Assembly (NCBI GenBank): GCA_029262275.1
Contig: JAJCZS010000022.1
Coordinates: forward strand, 1 to 64,000
DNA from: Deltaproteobacteria bacterium
GTDB lineage: Bacteria; Desulfobacterota_D; UBA1144; Nemesobacterales; UBA2774
Direction of reading: 5' to 3'
DNA: 64,000 bases
A model generated the notes under the pieces. The model was not told where the DNA came from, did not search any database, and was given only the letters and a program-made list of their open reading frames with translations. A program made the position numbers and the translations under genes. Shown here one piece after another: positions 17,664 to 26,161 of this stretch (positions are counted from its first letter, which is position 1; each line of letters opens with the position of its first letter).

Positions 17664-17683
17664 TCTAGCTGAAAATAGCTAGA
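17664..17683 (+). promoter_or_regulatory. Leader hairpin
   Basis: TCTAGCT (17664-17670) pairs with AGCTAGA (17677-17683) around loop GAAAAT, in the 267-nt region before the Cys-rich surface protein. Role unknown. Confidence 0.4.
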
Positions 17684-17774
17684 TGGGTCGCAGTATATTG
17701 GGCGTTTTTTTTAAGATGTGAAATGCCCTAATGGCGGAGCTGTGTATTTCATAGCTAGAGGAAGAATATTAACT

Positions 17775-17796
17775 AAATTTCCGTGGAGGGAAATTT
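17775..17796 (+). promoter_or_regulatory. Hairpin sequestering the ribosome-binding site
   Basis: AAATTTCC (17775-17782) pairs perfectly with GGAAATTT (17789-17796), holding GTGGAG in the loop; the Shine-Dalgarno GGAGGG lies in the loop and right arm, 9 nt before ATG 17800. The same element, with one mismatch, precedes the paralogous gene at 20312. It suggests translational control by RNA folding, for example temperature or a factor. Confidence 0.6.
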
Positions 17797-17799
17797 GTC

Positions 17800-19944
17800 A
17801 TGAGATTCCAAAAAAATATGTTCTTGTTGTACCTTTTTTGTTTAGTTTTGCTTGCTTTTCTTATTGCCCCTGTTTTACCTACAGCCAATGCTCAATTACC
17901 TGAATGTACATGTTCTAACTCTCAAGTGAGTACATGTGCAGACGGCTTTAGGGTTAATTTTCTAGGCCAGGTCGGTAATACATTTACATATAGTGTCTGT
18001 AACGAGGCTAACAATCCACAATCGGATTGTATTCCTCCAATGGCTTTGAGCCATGCAGACATTCTTATTACAAACCCAGGTTGTATAGCTGATCCGGATA
18101 CAGATATTACTACTACTATAATAGGTACGGATGGCCAAACCATGCGTGCATGTGATGCTCCTTCTGATAAAGATAAGTCTTGCGGTGTTGAGAACTTAAG
18201 TGAGCTATTGATAAAGTGTGATAATACAGACGGTATCTTTGAGCCTGGTCCCGGACAATGCGTTACGATTGAAATGGAAATTGATGCACCGGGCATTACA
18301 GTAGGACCGTCTCTTGCTTTAAACAAAGCAGGTAATGAATGTGGTCAGGGTTGTTTGTTGGGGCCATCATGTGTTGAATGCCAACAACCAACAAACTCAT
18401 GTGATGTAACCGTTACAAAAGAGCTTAATGGTAGTGAGGGACCAGCAAGTTTTGATTTCTTCGTGGACTTTGTAAATAATCCTCCGGTTGATTTCACACA
18501 AACTCTAACTCCACCTAGTACACCTTCATTTATGTTCCAAATAGAAGAAGGAAATCAGACAACTATAACAGAGACAATGGTACCTCCGGGCTGGACGCTG
18601 GATAGCGCTAGTTGCGACAATACAAATATATGCGCAAGTGACGGTAATGGAGGCATTGTTTGTAGATGTCCAGATGGTGGAGGAGAGACTGCGGTTTGTA
18701 CTTTCACAAACTCTCCGCCTGTCGTTCCTCAGACATGTGATATAGAGATTGCAAAGATAACTGACCCCGCTGATTCACCAGAGTTGTTTAATTTCACCTC
18801 AAATCAAGTTGACCCGTTTATGCTTCAAGGTGGAGGGAAAGCGCAACTAATTAGCGATATTGACTTAGGTGTGCTGGTTGTTGTAGATGAAGAACTGCCA
18901 AATAATTGGTTTCTTACCTCTATAGAATGTGAAGGAGGAAATCAGAGCCAGTTCCAGATTGATGTAGAGGGAGATCAGTTAGTTCGAATAACGTGTGATG
19001 AATCAGCTCCTGATACGGTGAGAAAATGTACATTCTCGAACAAATTTGTAAATATACCTATTGGTGTAGGTTGCTGTATAGAAAATAACCAATGTACAAA
19101 TGGTGTAACAGAGAATCAATGTTCTGGCACTTTTGATTTAAGCCAAGTGTGTGGAGAGGGTCTTTGTGTAGCAGACGATCCAACTGGATGCTGTGTAGAG
19201 AATGATCAATGTACAAATTCCGTTCCTCAGAGTGAATGTTCAGGAACATTTGAACAAGATGGACTCTGTGGGCAGGGTTTGTGTGATCCACAACCTGTCG
19301 AGCCTATAGGATGCTGTTTGCAGGATGATCAATGCACAGATTCTGTACCCCAGAATCAATGCAACGGCATATTTGGTCCAAATACGCCATGCGGTCAGGG
19401 CCAGTGTGTGATATCGCCAGTTGATCCTGTCGGTTGCTGTGTAGAAAATGATCAGTGCATGAACTCGGTGTTGGAGAGTGAATGTAATGGAACATTCGGT
19501 GAAGACACTTCCTGCGGGGAGGGTGCATGTTTTGGACCAAACGAAAATGGATGCTGCGTTGAAGGTGACATTTGTTTAGATAACGTAAGTTGGCCAGACT
19601 GCAGGGGAATCTTTGACGAAAATACCGTATGTGGAGAAGGTGAGTGTGCAGTACCTGATAGTGGGTGCTGTTTCCTTAATCCGGATGATGAAAATGTTGC
19701 CCTAGCAAATAGAGCAGTTGATCCAAATAAGTGTGTAGTGACAACTTCTAGTTTGTGTAATCTAGAAGGTGGCGCTTTCCAGGGAGAAGGTACATCTTGT
19801 GTTGAGTTCCCTGTGGAATGTGAAGAAGATTATCCTGTTAGTGTTCCAACGTTCAGTCAGTGGGGTATGATCGCTGTTGCTGGGTTGTTAGGAATTTACA
19901 GTCTGATGATTATCAGAAGACGTCAGAAAAATAATTTGAGTTAA
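17800..19944 (+). CDS. Cys-rich surface protein with IPTLxxWG-type C-terminal sorting signal
   Basis: 714 aa: signal peptide (residues 1-31, ending ANAQ), a Cys-containing domain to about 190, two prealbumin-like domains (about 200-305 and 310-420, each starting CDVTVTKEL or CDIEIAKIT), five repeats of about 38 residues of type GCCVENDQC...C.GTF....CGEGLC (about 425-625), a variant ending repeat, then VPTFSQWGMIAVAGLLGIY plus RRR (about 683-714). The tail matches the IPTL-CTERM signal, which in other bacteria is processed by exosortase H; none is in this window. Probably disulfide-stabilised and displayed on the outer surface. Confidence 0.85.
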   Translation: MRFQKNMFLLYLFCLVLLAFLIAPVLPTANAQLPECTCSNSQVSTCADGFRVNFLGQVGNTFTYSVCNEANNPQSDCIPPMALSHADILITNPGCIADPDTDITTTIIGTDGQTMRACDAPSDKDKSCGVENLSELLIKCDNTDGIFEPGPGQCVTIEMEIDAPGITVGPSLALNKAGNECGQGCLLGPSCVECQQPTNSCDVTVTKELNGSEGPASFDFFVDFVNNPPVDFTQTLTPPSTPSFMFQIEEGNQTTITETMVPPGWTLDSASCDNTNICASDGNGGIVCRCPDGGGETAVCTFTNSPPVVPQTCDIEIAKITDPADSPELFNFTSNQVDPFMLQGGGKAQLISDIDLGVLVVVDEELPNNWFLTSIECEGGNQSQFQIDVEGDQLVRITCDESAPDTVRKCTFSNKFVNIPIGVGCCIENNQCTNGVTENQCSGTFDLSQVCGEGLCVADDPTGCCVENDQCTNSVPQSECSGTFEQDGLCGQGLCDPQPVEPIGCCLQDDQCTDSVPQNQCNGIFGPNTPCGQGQCVISPVDPVGCCVENDQCMNSVLESECNGTFGEDTSCGEGACFGPNENGCCVEGDICLDNVSWPDCRGIFDENTVCGEGECAVPDSGCCFLNPDDENVALANRAVDPNKCVVTTSSLCNLEGGAFQGEGTSCVEFPVECEEDYPVSVPTFSQWGMIAVAGLLGIYSLMIIRRRQKNNLS

Positions 19945-19965
19945 AGAAAAATTGTTTTAAACCAC

Positions 19966-19998
19966 AAAGGCCCCTTAATTCATATGGGGCCTTTTTTA
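19966..19998 (+). terminator. Rho-independent terminator
   Basis: AAAGGCCCC (19966-19974) pairs with GGGGCCTTT (19986-19994) and is followed by TTTT. Confidence 0.85.
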
Positions 19999-20038
19999 TT
20001 TCTGACCTTATATAGGCCCATCCATAATAAGTGATTTC

Positions 20039-20066
20039 TTGACAGCTATTCGACAGTTTCTAAGAT
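20039..20066 (+). promoter_or_regulatory. Possible promoter for second Cys-rich surface protein
   Basis: TTGACA (20039-20044), a 16-bp spacer, TAAGAT (20061-20066). It would give a leader of about 240 nt with a GGTGGA/TCCACC hairpin (near 20127-20158) and the RBS hairpin at 20288. Motif evidence only. Confidence 0.4.
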
Positions 20067-20287
20067 AAATAATCGATTATATCTTTATTTGTCGCGCCAT
20101 CTCTATAGCCGTATACTTTTTAATAGTGGTGGAGGTTCTTTTGAAAAAAAGTTCCACCTTAATTAGAGAGCCGAGGCTAAGTTGTTTATGGTTATATTTT
20201 TGTATAGATATGTACAGTCTATAGGTTATTATGATTTATTCGTATAAGTACTCTTAGCCTTAACGACTAGGGGAAAATGTTGTTATA

Positions 20288-20309
20288 AATTTCCGTGGAG
20301 GGAAATGTG
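20288..20309 (+). promoter_or_regulatory. RBS-sequestering hairpin, second copy
   Basis: AAATTTCC, loop GTGGAG, GGAAATGT: the same element as at 17775 with one unpaired position near the stem base. The flank GTCATGAGATTCCAA, including the start codon, is identical to that of the first gene. Confidence 0.55.
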
Positions 20310-20311
20310 TC

Positions 20312-21991
20312 ATGAGATTCCAAATAAGCAAGTACTTGTTTGTCTTTTTTCTATTAATTTTCGGTTTGTTATTAGTTCCGAGTATTGAACCTGCCAATGC
20401 TCAAACACTAGGATGTTGTACCAATTCTGGTAACAATCAATGTCGAACAAATACACCCTGTGGACCAGGAGCTGGGGCGACATGTCAAGTTACAGAAGAT
20501 ACATGCCGTAACGCTCCGGGAAACGAAGGCGGCAACATTGCTAATAATTGGATAGAGGGAGAAACCTGTCTTATTACTGGAATGCAAAGGCAATGCGGTG
20601 ATAATGGCACAGATTGTTGCTATTCGAGTGTAGTTGGATGTTGCGAACTTCCTGATGGTTCATTAATGCAAGAAACCGAATTGCAGTGTGCAATTGATGG
20701 AGGTACTTATTTAAATGAAGGATCATGTCCAGCAACAGGCTGCTGTCAGGTGGCAGATCAGTGTACTGACGCCGTAACTCAAGCAGAATGTACTAGTCTA
20801 CAAGGTATATATGGCGGCGATGATGTACAGTGTGGAACAGGATTATGTGTTCCTCCACCAGCAACCGGATGCTGTCAGGTAGGAGATATGTGTACCCCTG
20901 ATTTAACTGAGGATGAATGTGCAGCCCAGGGAGGAACCTACGGCGGCGACGATGTGCCATGCGGACAGGGTAGTTGTGTAGCCCCAACGGGTTGTTGTCA
21001 GGTAGCGGATATGTGTACTGATGCTCTAACTCAGACAGAATGTACAGCCCAGGGCGGAACCTACGGCGGCGACGATGTGCCATGCGGACAGGGTAGTTGT
21101 GTAGCACCAACAGGATGTTGTCAGGTAGGAGAGATGTGTAGTGACACAACTCAGACAGAATGTACAGAGGGACAAGGGATTTTTGGCGGTGTTGGTGTGC
21201 AATGCGGAACAGACCCATGTGTTCCACCAACCGGATGCTGTGTTGTAGACAACGAATGTCGTGAACCTGTGCTTCAGAGCGATTGTAGTGGAACCTTTGA
21301 TGCTGATACGGTATGTGGAGAGGGTCTTTGTGTTGTAGACCCTATCGGATGCTGTGTAGAGAATGATCAATGTACAAATTCCGTTCCTCAGAGTGAATGT
21401 TCAGGAACATTTGAACAAGATGGACTCTGCGGGCAGGGTTTGTGTGATCCAGAACCTGTCGAGCCTATAGGATGCTGTGTGCAGGATAATCAATGCACGG
21501 ATTCTGTACCGCTGAATCAATGCGATGGTATCTTTGATCCAAATACACCATGTGGCCAGGGACTATGTACAGTAGAGCCAGAGGGATGTTGCGTTTGTGG
21601 CGAGAGTGAATGTTCTATTACTACTGAGGCAGAATGTAGTGATATGGACTGTACATATCAGGGTGACGACACCGTATGTGATGGAATAGATGAATGCTCA
21701 GATGTTCCTGGGTGCTGTTTCCTAGATGCAAATGGCGCAGACGCTGCTCTTGCAAATAGACAAATTGATCCAAACAAGTGTATAGAAACCACTGCTACAA
21801 TTTGTAATCTTGATGGCGGGGATTTCCAAGGCGTTGGAACTTCTTGTCTGAATGATTTTCCACAAGAGTGCTCTTTCCCTACAAAAGATATTCCTACTAT
21901 GAGCCAATGGGGACTGATTGCTATGGCGGGACTGTTGGGAATTTTCAGCCTTATGATTATCATGAGGCGTCAAAAATATAATTTGAGTTAA
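20312..21991 (+). CDS. Cys-rich surface protein, paralog, IPTLxxWG-type sorting signal
   Basis: 559 aa: signal peptide (1-30, ending ANAQ), a short Cys-rich start, then about nine GCC-type repeats (residues about 110-480) in two flavours: GCCQVADMC...GGTYGGDDVPCGQGSC and the GCCVENDQC...CSGTF type of its neighbour, then DIPTMSQWGLIAMAGLLGIF with RR tail (about 527-559). It lacks the prealbumin-like domains of the 17800 product. One repeat of about 100 bp is nearly identical in DNA to the neighbour's, pointing to recombination. Likely exported, disulfide-rich and anchored by an exosortase-type system encoded elsewhere. Confidence 0.85.
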   Translation: MRFQISKYLFVFFLLIFGLLLVPSIEPANAQTLGCCTNSGNNQCRTNTPCGPGAGATCQVTEDTCRNAPGNEGGNIANNWIEGETCLITGMQRQCGDNGTDCCYSSVVGCCELPDGSLMQETELQCAIDGGTYLNEGSCPATGCCQVADQCTDAVTQAECTSLQGIYGGDDVQCGTGLCVPPPATGCCQVGDMCTPDLTEDECAAQGGTYGGDDVPCGQGSCVAPTGCCQVADMCTDALTQTECTAQGGTYGGDDVPCGQGSCVAPTGCCQVGEMCSDTTQTECTEGQGIFGGVGVQCGTDPCVPPTGCCVVDNECREPVLQSDCSGTFDADTVCGEGLCVVDPIGCCVENDQCTNSVPQSECSGTFEQDGLCGQGLCDPEPVEPIGCCVQDNQCTDSVPLNQCDGIFDPNTPCGQGLCTVEPEGCCVCGESECSITTEAECSDMDCTYQGDDTVCDGIDECSDVPGCCFLDANGADAALANRQIDPNKCIETTATICNLDGGDFQGVGTSCLNDFPQECSFPTKDIPTMSQWGLIAMAGLLGIFSLMIIMRRQKYNLS

Positions 21992-22013
21992 TATAAAAAA
22001 TAGATTGATACAC

Positions 22014-22047
22014 TAAAGGCTCCTTCTTATATTAAGGGGCCTTTTTT
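22014..22047 (+). terminator. Rho-independent terminator
   Basis: AAAGGCTCC pairs with GGGGCCTTT (one G-U pair) and runs into TTTT. Confidence 0.8.
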
Positions 22048-22132
22048 ATATATAAACCATAATGTCTTATGATATTTCCTGTTATTGAGGGTATATTTAT
22101 TCTCAAGCTTAAAACTATAAAGGAGTAAATAG

Positions 22133-22915
22133 ATGAAAAATTCATTGTTAACAATTATTACGGTAGCTGTAATATTGAGTGTATTGCTTAGTGCATGGGC
22201 ACTTGTTGAGCGCTCAGATATGAAAACTCAGATTGCGGTTATGAAAACACAATTGGACACCCAAATTGAGAAAATGCAAACTGTTGAAGCTGATGTGAAA
22301 CAGATAAAGTCAGCACCTGGTCAGCCTGCACGTCCAGCTGCACCAACACCAAGCGTTGTTAAGGGAGTAAGAATAGATGATGATCCTATAAAAGGAGATG
22401 CAAAAGCTCCTATTACTATTGTTGAATTCAGCGACTTTGAATGCCCATTCTGTAAAAGATCAAACGATCAAGTAATAAGTAAAATTGATGAAGAGTATAT
22501 AAAAACTGGAAAAGTGAAATTAGTTTTTAGAGATTTTCCATTGGGGTTTCATAAACAGGCAATACCTGCGGCAGTAGCTGCTAATTGTGCAGGAGAGCAG
22601 GGTAAGTATTGGGAGGTTCATGACTTCTTATTTCAAAGTAGAAATAACGTAAATCAAGCTGCCGTTCTAAATGCAGCTGAATCTTTGGGGCTTGATAAAG
22701 CTAAATTGCAAGCATGTATGAGTGACCCATCTAAAGTAGCTGAAGTTAATAAGGACATGGAAGAAGGTAAAAAATATGGAGTAAGAGGAACTCCTAGCTA
22801 TTTCATAGGCAAAACAACTGATAATGGCGAGATAGAAGGCACGTTTATCAGAGGAGCTCAGCCGTATCCAGTATTTGAAGAACAGATTGAGGAGCATTTA
22901 AAGAGCGTTAATTAA
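22133..22915 (+). CDS. DsbA-family thioredoxin-fold protein
   Basis: 260 aa with an N-terminal signal anchor (residues 5-24), a coiled-coil-like stretch (29-60), a Pro/Ala linker (62-75) and a DsbA-like domain (about 85-258). The active site is FECPFCKRS with Cys104 and Cys107; the cis-Pro loop is RGTPSYFIG. It should act in the periplasm as a disulfide oxidase or isomerase, and its position right after two Cys-rich surface proteins suggests it may fold them. AAGGAG precedes the ATG; its own terminator follows. Confidence 0.9.
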   Translation: MKNSLLTIITVAVILSVLLSAWALVERSDMKTQIAVMKTQLDTQIEKMQTVEADVKQIKSAPGQPARPAAPTPSVVKGVRIDDDPIKGDAKAPITIVEFSDFECPFCKRSNDQVISKIDEEYIKTGKVKLVFRDFPLGFHKQAIPAAVAANCAGEQGKYWEVHDFLFQSRNNVNQAAVLNAAESLGLDKAKLQACMSDPSKVAEVNKDMEEGKKYGVRGTPSYFIGKTTDNGEIEGTFIRGAQPYPVFEEQIEEHLKSVN

Positions 22916-22946
22916 TAGGATGTAAAAACTTAAAATGAATACTGAT

Positions 22947-22984
22947 AAGCCCCAGTGATCCAAACGATCTCTGGGGCTTTTTTA
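22947..22984 (+). terminator. Rho-independent terminator
   Basis: AAGCCCCAG (22947-22955) pairs with CTGGGGCTT, followed by a run of T. Confidence 0.88.
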
Positions 22985-23007
22985 TAGCTTATAACCTTTA
23001 TATTGCT

Positions 23008-23313
23008 TTAGGTGTTTTTGTTTGGAACTTGCACACCAAACACGTTTATATAGTCCTCGTTGGGATCTGAAATGCTTTGTTTTCTTTTAGCTACTAACAA
23101 AGGTGCATTTTGCTCCTCCCCTATGTTAGAAACATCATGAGAAATATATATTCTCTTCATATCAGTCTCTGAGCTGCTTTCCTGAACTTTTCCCTCATTC
23201 TCTACTGCCGATATAGTCTCCTTCAGAACAGGTACCTCATAAAGCGTCAATGAGGCTGAAAAGATGCTAAGAACTGATGAAATTAAAACAGTGATATTTA
23301 GCAGTGATTTCAC
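23008..23313 (-). CDS. Small exported protein ending in FGVQ motif
   Basis: 101 aa from GTG 23313, chosen because GGAGGTGA lies upstream at normal spacing; the earlier GTG would lie inside this SD. An N-terminal hydrophobic segment (residues 3-23) is a signal or anchor; the rest is polar. The C-terminus INVFGVQVPNKNT shares the FGVQ(I/L/V)P motif with the four tiny secreted proteins near 42.6-43.2 and 48.5-49.1 kb, where the motif occurs just after the signal peptide. Function unknown. Confidence 0.5.
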   Translation of the reverse strand: MKSLLNITVLISSVLSIFSASLTLYEVPVLKETISAVENEGKVQESSSETDMKRIYISHDVSNIGEEQNAPLLVAKRKQSISDPNEDYINVFGVQVPNKNT

Positions 23314-23672
23314 CAATATCACCTCCTTTTTGTATTTCCTCTATCCTTCTTATAGTTGTAAAACAACGAATAATAACACTGCAACATAGTGCAATTAGGG
23401 TGCCAATATATAAATTCTCAATAGATTGGGTGACATAGCCCGATCAGTGGAGCTCCCAATTCTTCAAATTGTGCAATATGCACAGTATTGAGTTGGTTAT
23501 ATCCCACAAAAATTCATATATGTCTTCTCAAGCAATCTAGTTCAACTCTCTAACAAACTAGAATTATTAGACATTTTGTTTTTCTCGTATTATGGCATGA
23601 TCGTTGCACTTATGTATGAATGTCGGCTGGAAAAATTAGTGGCCGTCAAATAAATATCAGGAGGTAATAGAA
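23314..23672. other. Intergenic region with sigma-54 promoter
   Basis: Between divergent small-protein genes. Contains a palindrome TGTGCA-ATA-TGCACA (23470-23484), a plausible upstream activator site, and a sigma-54 promoter (23593-23608). No ORF or RNA gene seen. Confidence 0.5.
23593..23608 (+). promoter_or_regulatory. Sigma-54 (-24/-12) promoter
   Basis: TGGCATGATCGTTGCA fits the TGGCAYG-N4-TTGCW consensus exactly; predicted start near 23619, giving a 54-nt leader to ATG 23673. Confidence 0.75.
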
Positions 23673-23945
23673 ATGAGAACATCAATCCTTTCTATCCTAA
23701 TTGCATTAACAGTAGTTATAGCTGGTCCACTTGCATTTGCAGGGCAGGACGAAATTACAGAGCAGGAAACTGTGAGTACCGAAACTATTAGTGAAACTGT
23801 TGATTCTGTTGAAGTACCAGAAGTGGCTGATGCCGAAGAGACTAAAGAAGACTGCACAAACAACACTGATGATGATGGTGACTCAAGAATAGACTGTGAA
23901 GATACAGACTGCGCTGATGATCCAGGTTGCAAGGGCGGTTATTAG
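23673..23945 (+). CDS. Small acidic secreted protein with Cys/Asp-rich tail
   Basis: 90 aa: signal peptide (1-23, ending AFAG), a Glu/Thr/Val-rich spacer, and a tail DCTNNTDDDGDSRIDCEDTD plus CADDPGC (about 59-86). The tail matches a Cys/Asp pattern (C.DG.DND.DG.IDC.D.DC) frequent in surface proteins of myxobacteria and related groups, thought to bind calcium. Preceded by AGGAGG and by a consensus sigma-54 promoter, so expression probably depends on an enhancer-binding activator. Confidence 0.75.
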   Translation: MRTSILSILIALTVVIAGPLAFAGQDEITEQETVSTETISETVDSVEVPEVADAEETKEDCTNNTDDDGDSRIDCEDTDCADDPGCKGGY

Positions 23946-24034
23946 TTTAGAAGTTCTGCCCAGATAAGCGGGCTTAAGAAAAGCAAAAGAACATATTTTT
24001 GAAGGACGACAGTCCTTCTCCTCCACCATCCTAA

Positions 24035-24069
24035 TGCCCCGGATTACTATAAAAGAATCCGGGGCATTT
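24035..24069 (+). terminator. Rho-independent terminator
   Basis: TGCCCCGGATT (24035-24045) pairs with AATCCGGGGCA (24056-24066), an 11-bp stem followed by TTT. Confidence 0.85.
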
Positions 24070-24217
24070 CCTAATTACTGTTTTTGGTTTGTTATCTAAT
24101 TAGGTTGAAATATTTATTGAAAGGACTTTATATGGGTTCCCTCCTACAAGAAGAAAACCAAATTTTTTAATAGTTGTGTAGCGAATTAACCAAACTAGTT
24201 TCCAAAGGAGAAGGTAA

Positions 24218-25924
24218 ATGCAAATAAGATTAAATGTTTTAATGCCAATAGGCATTTTTGTAGTGTTTTTAGTAGTCGTAGCTTCTTCATCACAGTCGTT
24301 TGCACAAAACGAATCAGATCAAGAGTCTATTTCTGTTCAGCGTCAGATCAACTTCCCGGAAAATAGACGTGACAGAAATAGGAGACCAAGGGGTGGAGAT
24401 GAATCGGTCAGAACTATAGATGGAAGTAATAACAACCGTAATGACGAGGAAATGGGAGCAGCTCATACTGATCTTCTAAGGTTGGTAGCTCCTGACTACA
24501 GCGATGGCATCTCATCGCTAGCAGGAGGGCAGAGACCTAGTGCTAGGGCAGTTAGTAATGCAGTGGTATCGCAAGAGGAATCAATTCTTAATACGCTTGG
24601 TGCAAGTGATTATCTTTGGCAATGGGGTCAGTTCTTAGATCATGACATTGACCTCACAGAGGGAACAGACCCTGCTGAAGCAGCCGATATTGATGTCCCT
24701 TTGGGTGATCCATTCTTTGATCCGGAATCTACAGGAACCCAAGTAATTGGTTTTAATCGCTCTATATATAACGAATCCACTGGTACCAGTCAAGAGAATC
24801 CACGCCAACAGTTAAATGAGATTTCAGCTTGGATTGATGCATCAAATGTATACGGATCGGATGAAGAAAGGGCAAATGCGCTTCGGACCAACGATGGTAC
24901 CGGAAAATTGAAAACTAGTGAAGGTAATCTTCTTCCTTTTAATACTGAAGGGCTTCCAAATGCTGGAGGTGAAGACCCATCATTATTTTTAGCAGGTGAT
25001 GTAAGGGCAAATGAGCAAGTTGGTCTAACAGTAATGCATACACTGTTTGTAAGAGAGCATAACAGACTTGCTGAAAAATTAGCCCAGCAAAATCCTAGGT
25101 GGGACGGGGAACAAATATATCAAAAAGCTAGACAGATTGTAGGGGCACAGATGCAGGTAATAACTTATAAAGAATTCTTGCCTGCACTCTTAGGTGACCG
25201 CTCGCTTTCAAGATATAGGGGTTACAATCGTAGGGTGGACAGCAGTATAAGGAATCTTTTCTCAACTGCTGCATATAGGTTTGGCCACAGTGCTTTAAGC
25301 CCAGTTTTGCTACGAATTGATAGCAGTGGAAATGAGATAGCAGAAGGCAATCTATCTTTGAGCCAAGCTTTCTTTTCTCCTTTCAGGATAACAGATGAGG
25401 GGGGAATCGAGCCGTTCTTGAGAGGACTAGCCGCTCAGAGATGTCAGCGCATAGATTCTTTTATAGTTGATGATGTTCGTAATTTCCTATTTGGACCTCC
25501 TGGAGCTGGCGGTTTCGACCTTGCCTCGCTTAACATTCAAAGGGGTAGGGACCATGGATTACCCAGCTACAATGATACAAGAGAGGCCTTAGGTTTGGGA
25601 AGAGCACAAGGTTTTGAAGATGTAAGCTCTGACCCCGATATACAACAAAGATTAGCCTCTGTGTATGAAAGTGTTGATGATATTGATCTTTGGGCAGGTG
25701 GTCTATCAGAGGACCCTCTTCCCGGATCACATTTAGGAGAGCTCTTCTCAACTATAATAATAGAACAATTTGAAGCACTTAGGGATGGTGATCGTTATTG
25801 GTATGAAGAAGTGCTATCAAGAGATGAGATAAGAGATGTTGAGAGAACTAAACTTTCAGACATAATCAAAAGAAATACTGACATAGAAGACGAAATATCA
25901 GATGACGTTTTCCGTGTTAGATAA
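24218..25924 (+). CDS. Secreted animal-type heme peroxidase
   Basis: 568 aa with a signal peptide (1-30, ending SFAQ) and a full peroxidase-cyclooxygenase domain. Expected residues are visible: distal His142 in QWGQFLDHDIDL, the Arg of MHTLFVREHNRL (near 270), the proximal His of AAYRFGHSALSP (near 355), and the Asn-containing LNIQRGRDHGLPSYN (near 440). It should oxidise halides or phenols with peroxide outside the cytoplasm. AAAGGAG precedes the ATG. Paralog of 54752-56374. Single-gene unit with its own terminator. Confidence 0.93.
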   Translation: MQIRLNVLMPIGIFVVFLVVVASSSQSFAQNESDQESISVQRQINFPENRRDRNRRPRGGDESVRTIDGSNNNRNDEEMGAAHTDLLRLVAPDYSDGISSLAGGQRPSARAVSNAVVSQEESILNTLGASDYLWQWGQFLDHDIDLTEGTDPAEAADIDVPLGDPFFDPESTGTQVIGFNRSIYNESTGTSQENPRQQLNEISAWIDASNVYGSDEERANALRTNDGTGKLKTSEGNLLPFNTEGLPNAGGEDPSLFLAGDVRANEQVGLTVMHTLFVREHNRLAEKLAQQNPRWDGEQIYQKARQIVGAQMQVITYKEFLPALLGDRSLSRYRGYNRRVDSSIRNLFSTAAYRFGHSALSPVLLRIDSSGNEIAEGNLSLSQAFFSPFRITDEGGIEPFLRGLAAQRCQRIDSFIVDDVRNFLFGPPGAGGFDLASLNIQRGRDHGLPSYNDTREALGLGRAQGFEDVSSDPDIQQRLASVYESVDDIDLWAGGLSEDPLPGSHLGELFSTIIIEQFEALRDGDRYWYEEVLSRDEIRDVERTKLSDIIKRNTDIEDEISDDVFRVR

Positions 25925-25948
25925 GAAGTTGCTTTATTAAAGTCACTA

Positions 25949-25984
25949 AAATCCCGGATTCCAAGAAAGAATCCGGGGTTTCCC
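25949..25984 (+). terminator. Rho-independent terminator
   Basis: AAATCCCGGATT pairs with AATCCGGGGTTT around a short loop, then TCCCTTT. Confidence 0.75.
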
Positions 25985-26161
25985 TTTATTCCATATAACA
26001 ATAAACTTACTGCAATACTAGATACCCTAGAGCCTAATGTTTCATGCATAGTTTGTAGATAGATGTAACAAAAGCAGTAAACTTATTTCAGATTGACAAT
26101 CAGGCGGCAGTAATTACAGTTTACCGATCTCATACTAATTTTTAGGTGAATACAGAAAAAG

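Noticed and set aside
17718-17903. 61-codon ORF overlapping the start of the first Cys-rich protein
   Set aside because: It is out of frame with the clear signal peptide gene and spans the RBS hairpin.
20740-21560. CRISPR-like array
   Set aside because: The regular repeats are in frame, encode GCC...C modules with drift, and have no uniform spacers; they are protein repeats.
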